From: Mercurialis annua
Taxonomy: Eukaryota > Streptophyta > Magnoliopsida > Malpighiales > Euphorbiaceae
Direction: 5' to 3'
NCBI RefSeq assembly: GCF_937616625.2
Contig: NC_065574.1
Location: 8,186,501-8,250,500 of the forward strand
Length of the DNA: 64,000 nt
Below, in pieces: positions 45,687-58,036 of this stretch (positions within the stretch are counted from its first letter, which is position 1; the number at the start of each line of letters is the position of its first letter). The notes under the pieces are model-generated. The model was not told where the DNA came from. It saw only the letters and a program-made list of their open reading frames with translations, and did not search any database. A program made the position numbers and the translations under genes.

Positions 45687-48600
45687 TTCTCCCCTCCTTA
45701 TAAAAATTCGTCCTCGGATTTAAAATCTTAGCCACATAATTTTATTAACCCTTAAAATCTTTCATACCTCGATCCTTATGCTTTATGTAGCATAAGTTTA
45801 TTTCTACTAGAGGTAGATTCTAAAATCCATCCTTACACTATTCGTGTACGATACACGAAATACTTATCACGACGCTAGCTCGTCGGTTGCATTTTTATGC
45901 AATTTCCTTATATGTCACGATTCATCGTGACTTGGAGTTAACACTTCACATTTCGTTATAACCTAGGTTATATTCTTTATCGTATTCCTCTCAACTTCTC
46001 AATTACGTTTCATCATCGGATCAGTGTCTTTCACTGAATGTTCTTCGTCTGTCAATAAAGCGTAAATTCTTACACTGTTCAATCGTATATACTTACACGA
46101 TCTCTCTCTCTTTCCACTTTCCTTTGCCTCACTTTTCTTAACACAAAGAAGATATATTTCTTTGATTGCCTAATGCTTCTTATAGCATTAGTTAGTATTT
46201 AAACGATTCTCTTAATCGTATATACTATTTCAATTCCACAATTAGCATACACTTAGGGTTGTGTATAATCTTACTACTGGGTTTACCCCTTTAAGTCGTT
46301 TGTTACTTATGGGCAACAAACGATACTACTGTCTGTTGACTGATCTAAAACTTGTCACAAGTTTTAGTCGTCCATAGACTTCACCTTTATCGTTTTAACT
46401 CTCATCAACTTGCTGCTATTTGCAAAGTTTTGAGAGTATGAAACGCATGATCTTCATCATACTGTTCACCACCATTTACATTGAGTCAAAACTTTCCTAA
46501 TACTTAGGTATTTTGACTATAAATCCTTCGACATCTCTTCTCATTTCCATTTTAATTCTGGCAATAGTTGCCAAATTCAGTATAGTCACTGGCATTCCAA
46601 TTTGACTTACTAGTCCTTTAGACATTTACAACTATCCTTGTCATAGCCTTACTCATATTGTTCCAACGACACACTTCTATGACTTCGTAGTACCTCTTCG
46701 TGGTACTTTGACAAAACACTTTATGTGATACTCAGACTATACATGTCTAGTTCACACAATCTATCGTCTTGTTTCAGTATTTTGTCAATAATACTGAAAT
46801 CGCAAACTTCTCTTTGCTGATCTACATCTAGCACATACTCCATCATATATTATATCAGACATTCCATCATATACTCAACTGGAGTGTTTCCACTTTATCT
46901 TATACTTGGTTATGTCAATAGACTTCCAACACTTGACTATTCAAAATTTGAATGTCTTACTTAATGGTCGCTAGCACAGTATTGTAGTATGCATATAATT
47001 TCTACAAACCTCCACACTTCCACTACGCTACTCTGATATACAACTCACTAACTTTCTCTTTACAGTTAGGTTGTAAGATCTCTATATGATATTCTTCTTA
47101 TATCATAATCTTTTGGTTTTTACTTACCAAGCATCTTTTCCTGTCTAAAAATCAACATCCATTGACCTTTAGTTCGTAGGTAATGTCCACATTATCCTAC
47201 ACGAAGTGTCTCTCGACTTCTATCACAATATCTTTTATTATCTTAAATAGTTTGCACTTTATGTCACACTACTAGTGTCTTTCGACTTTCAGTGTGACCA
47301 TAACTTTTGTCAATTCCAACTCCTACATCGACAATTTACCTCGCGCTTTTTCAGCCATCGAGGAACATTTTCTATAACTCGATTATGTTATATATTATAA
47401 CATATCTTTACTTGATTCTTTCATCATCTTATGAATAGTGCTAATACTTGCACTATATATAGTCAATCATTCCTTATAAATCTCCACATCCTATCTCATG
47501 TTGATTTGCCTAATCAAATTTCGCACTTTCTTGTTGGAATTCCATTACTGATGCAAAGAATTATGAAAACTCTTGCAAGCAGTGTTCGCAGTCCTCTGCG
47601 AAACTTAAGAAATTACTAATTTCATTAACCATACTGGTTACTTCCACTTATTAATCACATTGATCTTTCTGAGATTAACTAGAAGTCATCTAAGACTTTT
47701 AGTGTTTCCAAAATGTCACTCACTTTTGGAAATCTTAACTTAATTCTGACGTTCTCTCAGAATTTATAACACTGGTCGCACACATTGTGCGTATCCTTCC
47801 TCTATTAGTCACACAGACTCATTGTCCATTAACACCACTTCCAGAAATAATCCAGAAGTAGCTTGACTCCTTGTTCTTATATATCTCATAAGGACAGTTG
47901 AAGTGTTCGCTCACTCCATGTCCACATCAGAACTAGTAGTACTCATACTACGTTCTGCAAATCCACTTATCGAATTTAACTTATACTACCTTCATGGTAG
48001 GCTTTAGTTTAACTTCTTTTGTTTCCACGTTTAACAAACGTGCGAGGCGTATTTCTATTATACTTCTCTATCTCTCTTCGTGCAATACTCTTTTGCACTC
48101 CTATAATTATGTCTACTACTGACACCTTCACTGTCAGTGTATCTTATTTCAATCTCAATTGATCTTAAATTAGTGACTTTACTTACATCATAGTTCGGTA
48201 AAGTCAAATTAATAATCATACATATCGATAAAACATTTCCACGTTACTCACAATATCGATACATATCAGTCACAACTTATGTTCTCTCTTCTTATTATGC
48301 ATTTATAGCTTATATAATTCTTTAATATAAGCTCTTAGACTTTGTACTTCTTTTCTATGTACATCCTCTCTTAATGTAATAAGCGATTTACCTTTCACTC
48401 GTACGCCTATTTCATCGTAACTCGTTTCAATACGACGTTACTTTCTATATCACTTTCTTATCTCCTCATATATCTTTACTATATGATGTGTCCCTTCACG
48501 GGTCAACAGTCTTTTTCCTTTTATTATCGCGGAACTCTTATCTTAATATCCGGATATTTCTACTCTTAACATGTTATTTACCTCAAACTATGGCTTACTC

Positions 48601-50222
48601 AGAATCTTTCATTCATTCTGATGCATAAAATTCTCAGATCTTACATCTTTGATCTAGCTATCGCTAAGTATTACCTCTTAGCTTTCTATCTATAGTCTTC
48701 TCGCTCACAGCTAAGAGTCATTCTCAATGCTCTATAGCCACTTGTATATTTATTTAACTGATTATCAACTTCTAGCTCCATTTTCAAAACATTCATATTA
48801 AAAATAAAACATATGTTTCACACTTTCCACTTTTGGTCGGCCATACTTTAAATATTTCAGGCCCGACATTCAGAATATATGTACTCTATATGTATATTCC
48901 GCATCAGCCAGCCAAGACTTCACAGTCACTAGGCCCGGTTATCGGAATTTTCACAATTTGAAACCACTAACAGTTTTCAAATTCATTTACATATTTATGG
49001 AGCTTACATTGATAATCCTAAGTTAATTAAACTCTATAATTCATAATTTCATCACTTGCACTTTTGGCTCACTGCCAAAATTCACGCAAGTTTCCTATCG
49101 TTACTTTCAAAAACAACTATCGTCTACCTCTCCGTTCGACGATCGCAACGGTTAATCTCTAGGTAACCGTTTTAGGAACACCATATTCCAAAATTAAACC
49201 GATCCAATGGTTCAATTAAAAGTTATCAGGGTTTTACTACACCCTGTCGATTTTCAGACATCATCTGAAACTCGCTTCACCAATACGCTATCTCTATCTA
49301 CTACACCTTGATTCGTGTGTCTTCCACTTATCCTTAAGTCTTCCTAAACTCAAGTTATACTAATCACTAGTGAGAAATCACGTATCTCTAACGTCTTAAT
49401 CACTGCTCGATCAGTAGGTTATATCTCTCCTTTCTTACTTCTAGTGTCTCAGGGTACAATTCCCTAAACACCTTGTTTAAGGATATTCTTATCCTTAACT
49501 TGTCATAGCTCGGATATGCATTGATATTCGGATACCTGTTGTAGTTCATTTAACTACAAATAGCTGTGTACTTCCCAGTCACAACTTTATTCTCCAACTT
49601 CCACTCTTGTATGCTTCTGTTGCCCCCTCGAGAATCGCTTACTACTTGATCTCGAGTATTTACTTTTGTTACAGAGTTCTGGTCTAGGTATACTTACAAG
49701 AAAAACAAATCTGTTTGAAATATTTCAATCATCTTTGGGCCCTTTCAAAACAATTTGTTCAAAAATTCACTTTTTAAAACATCTGCATAATTGTGCACTA
49801 AGGTGATGACGTCTCATCTTTAGGCATAATTATGCTTTTAAAATCATTTAAATGAATAACCATAGCAGGTTATATCATTTGGTTTTTGTAAGTTTCCTCC
49901 TGACCCTAAACTCTGTAACCAGTAAGATTTCTCCACAACTACTCCACTTTTCTGAATTCGTACTTCCTTTGTCAATCGTCTCCTTGTACAACTATCAAAT
50001 GACTTCGACAGTGTCTTCACGTTATTTCCATGCTTGATATTCAAGCATCGTTATCGAATTATCTAGACGACTCGCAAGCGTATATCGCAGTCTTATATCC
50101 CAAAAGGGAAGGCTGAGAACCTATGAAACATAAGAATATATGTAGGAGACATGACTCGAATCCTATGTGCTGCAGTAGTTCCTATGAGTACCTATGACAT
50201 CTACCCCATACTTTATTTCCAT

Positions 50223-50398
50223 GTATCAGCAATGTTTTTAAATTCTCAAGTCCGAGAACCATTGCATACACGACTTACTTGACACGTATCAGCAATGTTT
50301 TTAAATTCTCAAGTCCGAGAACCATTGCATACACGACTTACTTGACACGTGTCAGCAATGTTTTTAAATTCTCAAGTCCGAGAACCATTGCTCTGATA
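50223..50398. repeat. Three 63-bp repeats beside the primer site (copy 1)
   Basis: Units start at 50223, 50286 and 50349; the third runs into the primer site. Each holds GCAATG ... CTCAAGTCCGAG ... CATTGC, which folds as nested stems (GCAATG/CATTGC outside, CTC/GAG inside). On the element strand they form the leader just after the 5' LTR. The same array is at 57854-58029. Confidence 0.88.
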
Positions 50399-50401
50399 CC
50401 A
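50390..50401 (-). other. Primer binding site (tRNA-Met type), copy 1
   Basis: The minus strand reads TGGTATCAGAGC, the usual complement to the 3' end of plant initiator tRNA-Met, four bases from the end of LTR 2. Confidence 0.9.
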
Positions 50402-50405
50402 ACTT

Positions 50406-53317
50406 TGTCACGACCCAAATTCGTGGATCACGACCGGCGCTAGGGAATGGGAGTGGTTGCTCCGAAACCCGTAGTAAGCCTAAAATCCTTTATAAATTTT
50501 TTGCGTTTTAAAACATAAAAAGGTTTGCAACCTCGTTGCAGAAATACTTTAACACCTTTATCAAAAACGCGATCGCAATTCAAGATCATATATCACATAT
50601 GATCTGTTTTCAGAAAGTATCGTTAAAACCTTTCTCTTGTTTAATGTAAACACATTTCTGAAAACTGAGTCTTAAGACCCTGATTGTATTTAAAGAAATC
50701 AGAGCGCAAACATCAATCTCAGTTGACGCACCTGCTCTATTTCCAATACAATCTTAAAATGCTAAACACATGAAACCAGTGTGTCACTCAAACACCTGGT
50801 CCTAGCATTTTAGAAAACACGCAGCTTTTCAATCATATACATATACAGTAGTTCAAATCAGAGTATATTAAAATAAGTTTGAACTGCTGTAAATAAAAAG
50901 ACAGACTTCCCAGTACCCGACTACTTGCAGCTCTAGAGGTATGGCTGACATTGACTTCCAGAATTATTGTGGAAGTCCGACCTCGTACTTGATTACCTGA
51001 AAGGTAAACATTGGGGAGGGTCAGAAATATAAATATTTCTGAGTGAGTTCACATATTTACAATTGAATATTTAAATCGCATATATGTAAAACATTTATAC
51101 ATATCAAAAATATTACCAATTAGTCGATCCAGATGAAACCCTACAAGACAGACTATTGTATGGGTCTCAACCTACACAATATAGGCCTTAGACCGTGAAC
51201 TGAATCACTGCCGTCTAAGCCGGGTGTCTGGACCGTAACCGTGAAACTGCCGTCACAGTACTGCCTGTGACCGTAACCGTTGCTGCCGTCTCAGACTGTT
51301 AAGTCAGGGTCGCTAGCACTTCCAACGCCCAATGACATTAACTGACCTCTATGTCAGACACAGGCTCGTATCTAGCGTACTACTGGTGATCACACAGTCA
51401 TATTGAAAACCAATAGGAAGTTTGTTCCAATGGATCTTTCATGGTTAATTATACTAGTGCGATTTGTTATTTAAAAACAGTTTAAATATAAATATTCAAA
51501 AGTAAAAACCACAAAGTAAAACTCACAGTACTGTCGTCCTCATTTTTAAAAACGTAAGCTCCAAGCAAGCTTGTCAGTCAAACACGTTGGTGTTTGGCTC
51601 ACTAAATCGACCACTCGTCGGATCTAATTAAAATTCAAATGTCAAAACTCATTGGACATTGAATTTATAACTCTAGTCCTATCGTATAAACGATAGACTC
51701 AAATACCATTTCTGTTTATAGACAACTCCATAAACAAACACATAAACTAATCTCAATATTGAACTTCTCGTTCAATATATAATACCACTCTTGGTATAGA
51801 CTTATATCATTTTAATATGTTCACCTTTAAACATTTACTAACTGACGGTAAACGCACCGTCCTACTAGACGAAGTCCCCTCGGATTCGCCGCATGAAAAG
51901 ACCCCGTCGGAGTCGGACTACACGTCCGTGTAGGGCCTGTGCACGTTCGTGCACTGTCTGTGCACGTTCGTGCACAACCCTTGGCCAATGCACGTTCGTG
52001 CACCTTGTGCACGTTCGTGCACTTTTGTGTACGTTCGTGTACACCGTTAGGTCATCCTCGGAACTTTGTTCCCGGGCCGATTCCCGACGTGATTCCTATG
52101 TTTATAATATTTTAATTTATTTTCTATTTAATCGATTACTAATTATCGATTATTACCTCATACTACCGGACTACCGAAGAAATCGAAGTCGGAATCGCGA
52201 AATCGGATCGCGCTGCGCCTGCACAGTCTCACCTCTGCTTGCTAAGCCTAGCAAGCAGGTCCCTCCTTCCCTGCACAAGGAAGTGAGGCTGCCCCTCTTC
52301 TCTATTTATAGAGAAATGATTTGGCTAAAGTACCATTAGGTATTAGCTCAATCATGCACTTTAACTCTGATTTTAATTAGTCGACCGTAGTCCAAACGGA
52401 GACTAATTCCAAATTTTACAAAACTTTACCCAAAAATTTAATAAAATATAAAACGAATAAAAATATAATTTTTATTCGCATCCGACTTATATTTTATTTT
52501 TTAAATAAATCTCCAAAGATTTATTAGGTCTAAATCAGTCCCACTTAAATAAAATTACTACGTCCAAATTTAATGAAAATTGAACCGTAGCTTCTTCGAA
52601 TTATTTCGTGAATAATGACACCAAAATTATTCGCTCGGGACTTATATATGATTTTATATTTAATTTAGACCAACTAATAACATTTAATTAGTTTATAACT
52701 GAAACTAATTAAAGTTAAAAGTTCAGGGATCAAAGTGGACATTTTTCGAACTTGGCGCCCACTTCTCCACCGCCTCATTCTTTTTATTTTCTTTTTCTTT
52801 TATTTTTTTAATATATATATTTATATATATATCTTAACTTATATTCGTACATAACTCGTCGAGCTTTCCGAGTTTCGACATTTTAATTTCGGGGTTTTGT
52901 CCGAAATCTTAAACTCTCCATTTAGAGTGGTACATTGATATTTTAATTATCAATATATCAATTTATACGACGCTAAAGAGTATTTTCAAATTTATTATTC
53001 CCGTTCACACTCGTTTATTAAAATTTAAATTCCCGATTTAAATTTTAAACTCATATTATTACGATACTCTTTTACGGATTCGTATAAATTAAATTTACGT
53101 TTAAATTTAATTTACGTATTCCGAATCTATTAAATCACTTCCCGTGATTTAATAATCTTAAATAGTCAAACCTACTATTATCTTTTGACTATTAAATTTA
53201 GTCTTTCCGAATATTTTTCTTAATATTCGAACCCACAAAATATTATTTTTAATATTTTGATTACTCCAATTTGACCTCGTGGCATATTCTAATTACTTAA
53301 AATTACGGGGTATTACA
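50406..53317 (-). repeat. LTR 2 (middle, shared, 2912 bp)
   Basis: It is nearly identical to LTR 1 and serves as 5' LTR for internal domain 1 and 3' LTR for internal domain 2. Its minisatellite has only five units. No target duplication surrounds it, so it is not a separate insertion. Private changes, such as CGAACTTGG near 52750 and TTATTTTTT near 52497, distinguish it from LTRs 1 and 3. Confidence 0.93.
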
Positions 53318-56300
53318 TTCTCCCCTCCTTATAAAAATTCGTCCTCGGATTTAAAATCTTAGCCACATAATTTTATTAACCCTTAAAATCTTTCATACCT
53401 CGATCCTTATGCTTTATGTAGCATAAGTTTATTTCTACTAGAGGTAGATTCTAAAATCCATCCTTACACTATTCGTGTACGATACACGAAATACTTATCA
53501 CGACGCTAGCTCGTCGGTTGCATTTTTATGCAATTTCCTTATATGTCACGATTCATCGTGACTTGGAGTTAACACTTCACATTTCGTTATAACCTAGGTT
53601 ATATTCTTTATCGTATTCCTCTCAACTTCTCAATTACGTTTCATCATCGGATCAGTGTCTTTCACTGAATGTTCTTCGTCTGTCAATAAAGCGTAAATTC
53701 TTACACTGTTCAATCGTATATACTTACACGATCTCTCTCTCTTTCCACTTTCCTTTGCCTCACTTTTCTTAACACAAAGAAGATATATTTCTTTGATTGC
53801 CTAATGCTTCTTATAGCATTAGTTAGTATTTAAACGATTCTCTTAATCGTATATACTATTTCAATTCCACAATTAGCATACACTTAGGGTTGTGTATAAT
53901 CTTACTACTGGGTTTACCCCTTTAAGTCGTTTGTTACTTATGGGCAACAAACGATACTACTGTCTGTTGACTGATCTAAAACTTGTCACAAGTTTTAGTC
54001 GTCCATAGACTTCACCTTTATCGTTTTAACTCTCATCAACTTGCTGCTATTTGCAAAGTTTTGAGAGTATGAAACGCATGATCTTCATCATACTGTTCAC
54101 CACCATTTACATTGAGTCAAAACTTTCCTAATACTTAGGTATTTTGACTATAAATCCTTCGACATCTCTTCTCATTTCCATTTTAATTCTGGCAATAGTT
54201 GCCAAATTCAGTATAGTCACTGGCATTCCAATTTGACTTACTAGTCCTTTAGACATTTACAACTATCCTTGTCATAGCCTTACTCATATTGTTCCAACGA
54301 CACACTTCTATGACTTCGTAGTACCTCTTCGTGGTACTTTGACAAAACACTTTATGTGATACTCAGACTATACATGTCTAGTTCACACAATCTATCGTCT
54401 TGTTTCAGTATTTTGTCAATAATACTGAAATCGCAAACTTCTCTTTGCTGATCTACATCTAGCACATACTCCATCATATATTATATCAGACATTCCATCA
54501 TATACTCAACTGGAGTGTTTCCACTTTATCTTATACTTGGTTATGTCAATAGACTTCCAACACTTGACTATTCAAAATTTGAATGTCTTACTTAATGGTC
54601 GCTAGCACAGTATTGTAGTATGCATATAATTTCTACAAACCTCCACACTTCCACTACGCTACTCTGATATACAACTCACTAACTTTCTCTTTACAGTTAG
54701 GTTGTAAGATCTCTATATGATATTCTTCTTATATCATAATCTTTTGGTTTTTACTTACCAAGCATCTTTTCCTGTCTAAAAATCAACATCCATTGACCTT
54801 TAGTTCGTAGGTAATGTCCACATTATCCTACACGAAGTGTCTCTCGACTTCTATCACAATATCTTTTATTATCTTAAATAGTTTGCACTTTATGTCACAC
54901 TACTAGTGTCTTTCGACTTTCAGTGTGACCATAACTTTTGTCAATTCCAACTCCTACATCGACAATTTACCTCGCGCTTTTTCAGCCATCGAGGAACATT
55001 TTCTATAACTCGATTATGTTATATATTATAACATATCTTTACTTGATTCTTTCATCATCTTATGAATAGTGCTAATACTTGCACTATATATAGTCAATCA
55101 TTCCTTATAAATCTCCACATCCTATCTCATGTTGATTTGCCTAATCAAATTTCGCACTTTCTTGTTGGAATTCCATTACTGATGCAAAGAATTATGAAAA
55201 CTCTTGCAAGCAGTGTTCGCAGTCCTCTGCGAAACTTAAGAAATTACTAATTTCATTAACCATACTGGTTACTTCCACTTATTAATCACATTGATCTTTC
55301 TGAGATTAACTAGAAGTCATCTAAGACTTTTAGTGTTTCCAAAATGTCACTCACTTTTGGAAATCTTAACTTAATTCTGACGTTCTCTCAGAATTTATAA
55401 CACTGGTCGCACACATTGTGCGTATCCTTCCTCTATTAGTCACACAGACTCATTGTCCATTAACACCACTTCCAGAAATAATCTAGAAGTAGCTTGACTC
55501 CTTGTTCTTATATATCTCATAAGGACAGTTGAAGTGTTCGCTCACTCCATGTCCACATCAGAACTAGTAGTACTCATACTACGTTCTGCAAATCCACTTA
55601 TCGAATTTAACTTATACTACCTTCATGGTAGGCTTTAGTTTAACTTCTTTTGTTTCCACGTTTAACAAACGTGCGAGGCGTATTTCTATTATACTTCTCT
55701 ATCTCTCTTCGTGCAATACTCTTTTGCACTCCTATAATTATGTCTACTACTGACACCTTCACTGTCAGTGTATCTTATTTCAATCTCAATTGATCTTAAA
55801 TTAGTGACTTTACTTACATCATAGTTCGGTAAAGTCAAATTAATAATCATACATATCGATAAAACATTTCCACGTTACTCACAATATCGATACATATCAG
55901 TCACAACTTATGTTCTCTCTTCTTATTATGCATTTATAGCTTATATAATTCTTTAATATAAGCTCTTAGACTTTGTACTTCTTTTCTATGTACATCCTCT
56001 CTTAATGTAATAAGCGATTTACCTTTCACTCGTACGCCTATTTCATCGTAACTCGTTTCAATACGACGTTACTTTCTATATCACTTTCTTATCTCCTCAT
56101 ATATCTTTACTATATGATGTGTCCCTTCACGGGTCAACAGTCTTTTTCCTTTTATTATCGCGGAACTCTTATCTTAATATCCGGATATTTCTACTCTTAA
56201 CATGTTATTTACCTCAAACTATGGCTTACTCAGAATCTTTCATTCATTCTGATGCATAAAATTCTCAGATCTTACATCTTTGATCTAGCTATCGCTAAGT

Positions 56301-57853
56301 ATTACCTCTTAGCTTTCTATCTATAGTCTTCTCGCTCACAGCTAAGAGTCATTCTCAATGCTCTATAGCCACTTGTATATTTATTTAACTGATTATCAAC
56401 TTCTAGCTCCATTTTCAAAACATTCATATTAAAAATAAAACATATGTTTCACACTTTCCACTTTTGGTCGGCCATACTTTAAATATTTCAGGCCCGACAT
56501 TCAGAATATATGTACTCTATATGTATATTCCGCATCAGCCAGCCAAGACTTCACAGTCACTAGGCCCGGTTATCGGAATTTTCACAATTTGAAACCACTA
56601 ACAGTTTTCAAATTCATTTACATATTTATGGAGCTTACATTGATAATCCTAAGTTAATTAAACTCTATAATTCATAATTTCATCACTTGCACTTTTGGCT
56701 CACTGCCAAAATTCACGCAAGTTTCCTATCGTTACTTTCAAAAACAACTATCGTCTACCTCTCCGTTCGACGATCGCAACGGTTAATCTCTAGGTAACCG
56801 TTTTAGGAACACCATATTCCAAAATTAAACCGATCCAATGGTTCAATTAAAAGTTATCAGGGTTTTACTACACCCTGTCGATTTTCAGACATCATCTGAA
56901 ACTCGCTTCACCAATACGCTATCTCTATCTACTACACCTTGATTCGTGTGTCTTCCACTTATCCTTAAGTCTTCCTAAACTCAAGTTATACTAATCACTA
57001 GTGAGAAATCACGTATCTCTAACGTCTTAATCACTGCTCGATCAGTAGGTTATATCTCTCCTTTCTTACTTCTAGTGTCTCAGGGTACAATTCCCTAAAT
57101 ACCTTGTTTAAGGATATTCTTATCCTTAACTTGTCATAGCTCGGATATGCATTGATATTCGGATACCTGTTGTAGTTCATTTAACTACAAATAGCTGTGT
57201 ACTTCCCAGTCACAACTTTATTCTCCAACTTCCACTCTTGTATGCTTCTGTTGCCCCCTCGAGAATCGCTTACTACTTGATCTCGAGTATTTACTTTTGT
57301 TACAGAGTTCTGGTCTAGGTATACTTACAAGAAAAACAAATCTGTTTGAAATATTTCAATCATCTTTGGGCCCTTTCAAAACAATTTGTTCAAAAATTCA
57401 CTTTTTAAAACATCTGCATAATTGTGCACTAAGGTGATGACGTCTCATCTTTAGGCATAATTATGCTTTTAAAATCATTTAAATGAATAACCATAGCAGG
57501 TTATATCATTTGGTTTTTGTAAGTTTCCTCCTGACCCTAAACTCTGTAACCAGTAAGATTTCTCCACAACTACTCCACTTTTCTGAATTCGTACTTCCTT
57601 TGTCAATCGTCTCCTTGTACAACTATCAAATGACTTCGACAGTGTCTTCACGTTATTTCCATGCTTGATATTCAAGCATCGTTATCGAATTATCTAGACG
57701 ACTCGCAAGCGTATATCGCAGTCTTATATCCCAAAAGGGAAGGCTGAGAACCTATGAAACATAAGAATATATGTAGGAGACATGACTCGAATCCTATGTG
57801 CTGCAGTAGTTCCTATGAGTACCTATGACATCTACCCCATACTTTATTTCCAT

Positions 57854-58029
57854 GTATCAGCAATGTTTTTAAATTCTCAAGTCCGAGAACCATTGCATAC
57901 ACGACTTACTTGACACGTATCAGCAATGTTTTTAAATTCTCAAGTCCGAGAACCATTGCATACACGACTTACTTGACACGTATCAGCAATGTTTTTAAAT
58001 TCTCAAGTCCGAGAACCATTGCTCTGATA
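57854..58029. repeat. Three 63-bp repeats beside the primer site (copy 2)
   Basis: Same array as at 50223-50398, with units starting at 57854, 57917 and 57980. One base in the third unit differs (GTATCAGC here, GTGTCAGC in copy 1). Confidence 0.88.
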
Positions 58030-58032
58030 CCA
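58021..58032 (-). other. Primer binding site (tRNA-Met type), copy 2
   Basis: The minus strand reads TGGTATCAGAGC, four bases inside the end of LTR 3. It marks LTR 3 as the 5' LTR of the array. Confidence 0.9.
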
Positions 58033-58036
58033 ACTT

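Larger units (their letters stand above)
45687..50405 (-). mobile_element. Internal domain 1, non-coding and hairpin-dense (4719 bp)
   Basis: It is bounded by a polypurine tract (45687-45699, reads AAGGAGGGGAGAA on the minus strand) and a primer site (50390-50401). There are no frames longer than about 66 residues and no conserved domain. Strong inverted repeats follow one another: 45775-45796 (8 bp), 45841-45859 (8), 45914-45931 (8), 45957-45972 (16-bp palindrome), 46144-46164 (7), 46170-46191 (8), 46297-46322 (8), 46345-46367 (11), 46772-46799 (10), 47085-47107 (8), 47263-47298 (8), 47384-47404 (9), 47705-47732 (9), 48026-48042 (7), 48174-48206 (9) and 48307-48333 (9), with many shorter ones between. 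Confidence 0.9.
53318..58036 (-). mobile_element. Internal domain 2, non-coding and hairpin-dense (4719 bp)
   Basis: It is the same length as internal domain 1 and differs by only a few single bases seen by eye (for example ATAATCTAG against ATAATCCAG, CCTAAATACC against CCTAAACACC, ACACGTATCAGC against ACACGTGTCAGC). It has the same polypurine tract, stem-loop series and 63-bp repeats. No coding domain. Confidence 0.92.

Noticed and set aside
47431..47619. 62-residue frame in the internal domain (repeated at 55062-55250) as a gag remnant
   Set aside because: No zinc knuckle or capsid-like pattern, and it is interrupted by hairpin units like the surrounding non-coding sequence.
50406..53317. 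Two independent retroelement insertions side by side
   Set aside because: The middle LTR has no target duplication and is shared by both bodies, and the outer GTTTG pair matches across the whole array.
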